Assembly (NCBI GenBank): GCA_023301565.1
Contig: JALZUO010000009.1
Location: 1 to 64,000 of the forward strand
Length of the DNA stretch: 64,000 nucleotides
Direction: 5' to 3'
From: Oligoflexales bacterium
GTDB taxonomy: Bacteria > Bdellovibrionota_B > Oligoflexia > Oligoflexales > JALZUQ01
The notes under the pieces are model-generated. The model made no database searches. It was not told where the DNA came from and worked only from the letters and a program-made list of their open reading frames with translations. Below are positions 62,453 through 64,000 of this stretch, one piece after another. The translations under genes and the position numbers were made by a program. Every line of letters starts with the position of its first letter. The first letter of the stretch is position 1.

Positions 62453-63677
62453 CTAACGCCTCTGCTGCTTCGATTGCCTTGGGCAAAGATGAGCCTGTTT
62501 TAAGTTCATTGAGTAATCTAAGTTCTGGTTGATACACGTGTGGCAAAGAAGTTATTTTTTGCATCTGGTTAAAGAAATGGTCATATTTCTGAACAAACTG
62601 ACCTTGCATTGCACCTATCCATGCTAAGCGCATATCTGCCCGCCACTTTAGGTACTCAAGCTTATCTCCTTCAAACCCAGAGGTACTACAAGAAACCAAG
62701 GTAGACTTACTGTTTGCACTTTCGATGCAAGAAAGCACCCCAAAAAAGCTGTGAACTTTTTCGTCGGACTTGTACCTTGATGGGCTCACCTTAAAAAACG
62801 AGCTATCAATAATCTGAAGCATTTTATTTACCCGCAACAAAACCTGATTTTGTAAAGTGCTAGGCGGCAAACTCTCTAAAGCTTGTTTCACCCGAACCAG
62901 GCAGGCTTCGTATCTGTTTTGTGGCTTACCCCACCCCTGTTCTTTGCGTCTCTTTACCCATTGTGGGTCCCACAAAAGAAGTTTCGCAATACTGGAATCG
63001 CGAGAAAAGGGCTGCTCAAACATATCCCCAACACCCTCGGAACGAATTTGCTGGCGAATATCTTCTCGCCTGCACTTTCCAAGCGAGGGCAATGGCGTTG
63101 GCTCAGGTAGTATTGTTTTGTACCTATTTTCCAAAGCCTGGCTGGCAAAAGCGGCGGATCGAATAATCGGCAGCCATAGGTTTTGCCTTCTTACAAGCTG
63201 ATCGACTTCCAAGTCTTTCCAGGAATCGAGCTCTTTATCAATATCATGCACGAGAGATTTAAATCGATTGATATTGTATTTTTTTACTGCAGCATTATAA
63301 GGATCCTGGTTAGGCAAAGCATTACCATCAAAAACACTTTTGTAGTTCCAAAGAAAGATAGCCGCACAAACTAAAAACAAAGCGGCTAAAACAGGAAGTG
63401 CTAGAGACTTCCACGAAGTTTTTTTAGCTAAAACTGTCGGCGTTCCAGAGTGAATGCTCATATTCCAGCTTTTACTTCTAGAGTCCATAAACTTATGGAT
63501 ATGAGGGTAATATTTTTGGAGCCGGCCCGTATCACCAAGCCTTACCCATTTTCCGCAAGAGCCAGCAATTTCATCATTAAGATCGACATCTTCACCAACT
63601 AAATACGCGCGTAGCTTGACCTCATTGAGAGGGCCTATTAAGTAAGTCAGGTTTTTTCGGACTAGATGGTACTTCAT
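62433..63677 (-). CDS. Membrane protein with an N-terminal GYF_2-like domain
   Basis: Residues 1-65 ('YHLVRKNLTYLIGPLNEVKL', 'GSCGKWVRLGDTGRLQKYYP') resemble GYF_2/DUF4339-type cytoplasmic domains that bind proline-rich partners. One membrane helix follows (about 95-115, 'LALPVLAALFLVCAAIFLW'), then about 300 residues outside, mostly helical, with several cysteines. It lies between a PP2C phosphatase and the TPR/barrel protein with a 6-bp gap and a 20-bp overlap, suggesting one envelope-spanning, phospho-regulated unit. Function unknown. Confidence 0.68.
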   Translation of the reverse strand: MKYHLVRKNLTYLIGPLNEVKLRAYLVGEDVDLNDEIAGSCGKWVRLGDTGRLQKYYPHIHKFMDSRSKSWNMSIHSGTPTVLAKKTSWKSLALPVLAALFLVCAAIFLWNYKSVFDGNALPNQDPYNAAVKKYNINRFKSLVHDIDKELDSWKDLEVDQLVRRQNLWLPIIRSAAFASQALENRYKTILPEPTPLPSLGKCRREDIRQQIRSEGVGDMFEQPFSRDSSIAKLLLWDPQWVKRRKEQGWGKPQNRYEACLVRVKQALESLPPSTLQNQVLLRVNKMLQIIDSSFFKVSPSRYKSDEKVHSFFGVLSCIESANSKSTLVSCSTSGFEGDKLEYLKWRADMRLAWIGAMQGQFVQKYDHFFNQMQKITSLPHVYQPELRLLNELKTGSSLPKAIEAAEALDENFRL

Positions 63678-63683
63678 ATCTTC

Positions 63684-64000
63684 CTATACTACCTGGGAGA
63701 GCATTACGGTAATATTATCATCTCCACCCATTCGGTTTGCTTCTTTGATAAGAATCTCCGGAAGCTTTTCCAGCTCGCCTTCATGTTTTCGCATAAGGTC
63801 TAAAATTCGTTTGTCTGTGACCATGCCCGAAAGCCCGTCCGAGCAGGTAAGAAAAATGAACTTTTCACGCAAACGAATTTCAATGACATCTACATCTAGG
63901 TTTTGAAAAAGACCTATCGCGCGTACCAGTGCATCCTTTTTGGGGTTTCTATTTAGTACAGCCTGACTTAGCCAGCCACGCTTAGAAAACTCTTCGACAC
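63684..64000 (-). CDS. C-terminal part of a PP2C-type Ser/Thr protein phosphatase (cut by the right edge)
   Basis: The reading frame continues to the window edge, beyond the short ORF in the track. The visible 105 residues show the PP2C C-terminal motifs: 'DALVRAIGLFQNLDVDV', 'FIFLTCSDGLSGMV' and 'ANRMGGDDNITVMLSQVV', with the metal-binding Asp residues in SDGL and DDN. Stp/PppA-type phosphatases pair with Hanks-type kinases, not seen in this window. It is 6 bp upstream of the GYF_2-like gene. Confidence 0.9.
   Translation of the reverse strand, partial: VEEFSKRGWLSQAVLNRNPKKDALVRAIGLFQNLDVDVIEIRLREKFIFLTCSDGLSGMVTDKRILDLMRKHEGELEKLPEILIKEANRMGGDDNITVMLSQVV

Noticed and set aside
1-64000. 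CRISPR arrays, insertion sequences, prophage genes
   Set aside because: No regularly spaced repeats, transposase, integrase or phage structural ORFs were recognised anywhere in the window.

Overview
The window looks like chromosomal backbone from a free-living or predatory Gram-negative bacterium. It has many lipoproteins with lipoboxes, an ExbB/ExbD pair, outer-membrane-type proteins, a histone-like HU with a long Lys-rich N-terminal tail, an H1-like Lys-rich protein, leucine dehydrogenase, a roughly 115-kDa-class NAD-glutamate dehydrogenase and many family-less secreted proteins. By analogy I would place it near Bdellovibrionota/Oligoflexia or another former deltaproteobacterial lineage. 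That is inference from gene content, not a phylogenetic result. No insertion sequence, prophage, CRISPR array or rRNA was seen. Base composition looks even by eye, at roughly mid-40s percent GC.

Layout. 1-6.3 kb: envelope and secreted proteins (a cut-off Ala/Gly-rich membrane protein, a peptidoglycan-binding repeat protein, a lipoprotein) and RmuC. 6.3-12.3 kb: leucine dehydrogenase, MnmG, and a three-gene minus-strand group containing methylmalonyl-CoA epimerase and a large two-TM membrane protein. 12.8-23.8 kb: a plus-strand run with SerA, a divergent patatin-like protein, a Cys-rich/thioesterase fusion, small secreted proteins, a thioredoxin-fold-like protein with UbiB, and a lysophospholipase-like hydrolase. 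23.8-35.4 kb: a long trypsin-like lipoprotein protease, PabB, the Hbd/enoyl-CoA hydratase pair, the H1-like protein, MutY, membrane and lipoprotein genes, and a CPA2-type antiporter. 35.7-43.6 kb: tRNA-Arg(TCG), a Cys-rich lipoprotein, alpha-carbonic anhydrase, ArfB, and a tightly overlapping acyltransferase-GST-VOC-patatin operon. 43.7-52.8 kb: Lys-tailed HU, the pta-thyA-folA operon, an EAL protein, an EF-hand lipoprotein, an M14 carboxypeptidase and a frameshifted secreted-protein gene. 52.8-64 kb: an exbB-exbD-gshA-GDH operon, tRNA-Gly(GCC), XseA with an extra N-terminal domain, XseB, a TPR/beta-barrel protein overlapping a GYF_2-like membrane protein, and the end of a PP2C phosphatase.

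How the genes fit together. Several enzymes point to amino-acid and acyl-CoA catabolism feeding the TCA cycle: leucine dehydrogenase, NAD-glutamate dehydrogenase, Hbd, enoyl-CoA hydratase, methylmalonyl-CoA epimerase and Pta. Others supply folate and thymidylate (PabB, ThyA, FolA), thiol chemistry (GshA, GST) and DNA repair (RmuC, MutY, ExoVII). The least explained parts are two homologous, active-site-divergent patatin-like proteins, each embedded in a lipid/CoA-enzyme operon, and the structured leaders and palindromes described under findings. Most starts were chosen by ribosome-binding-site position and often differ from the ORF track.
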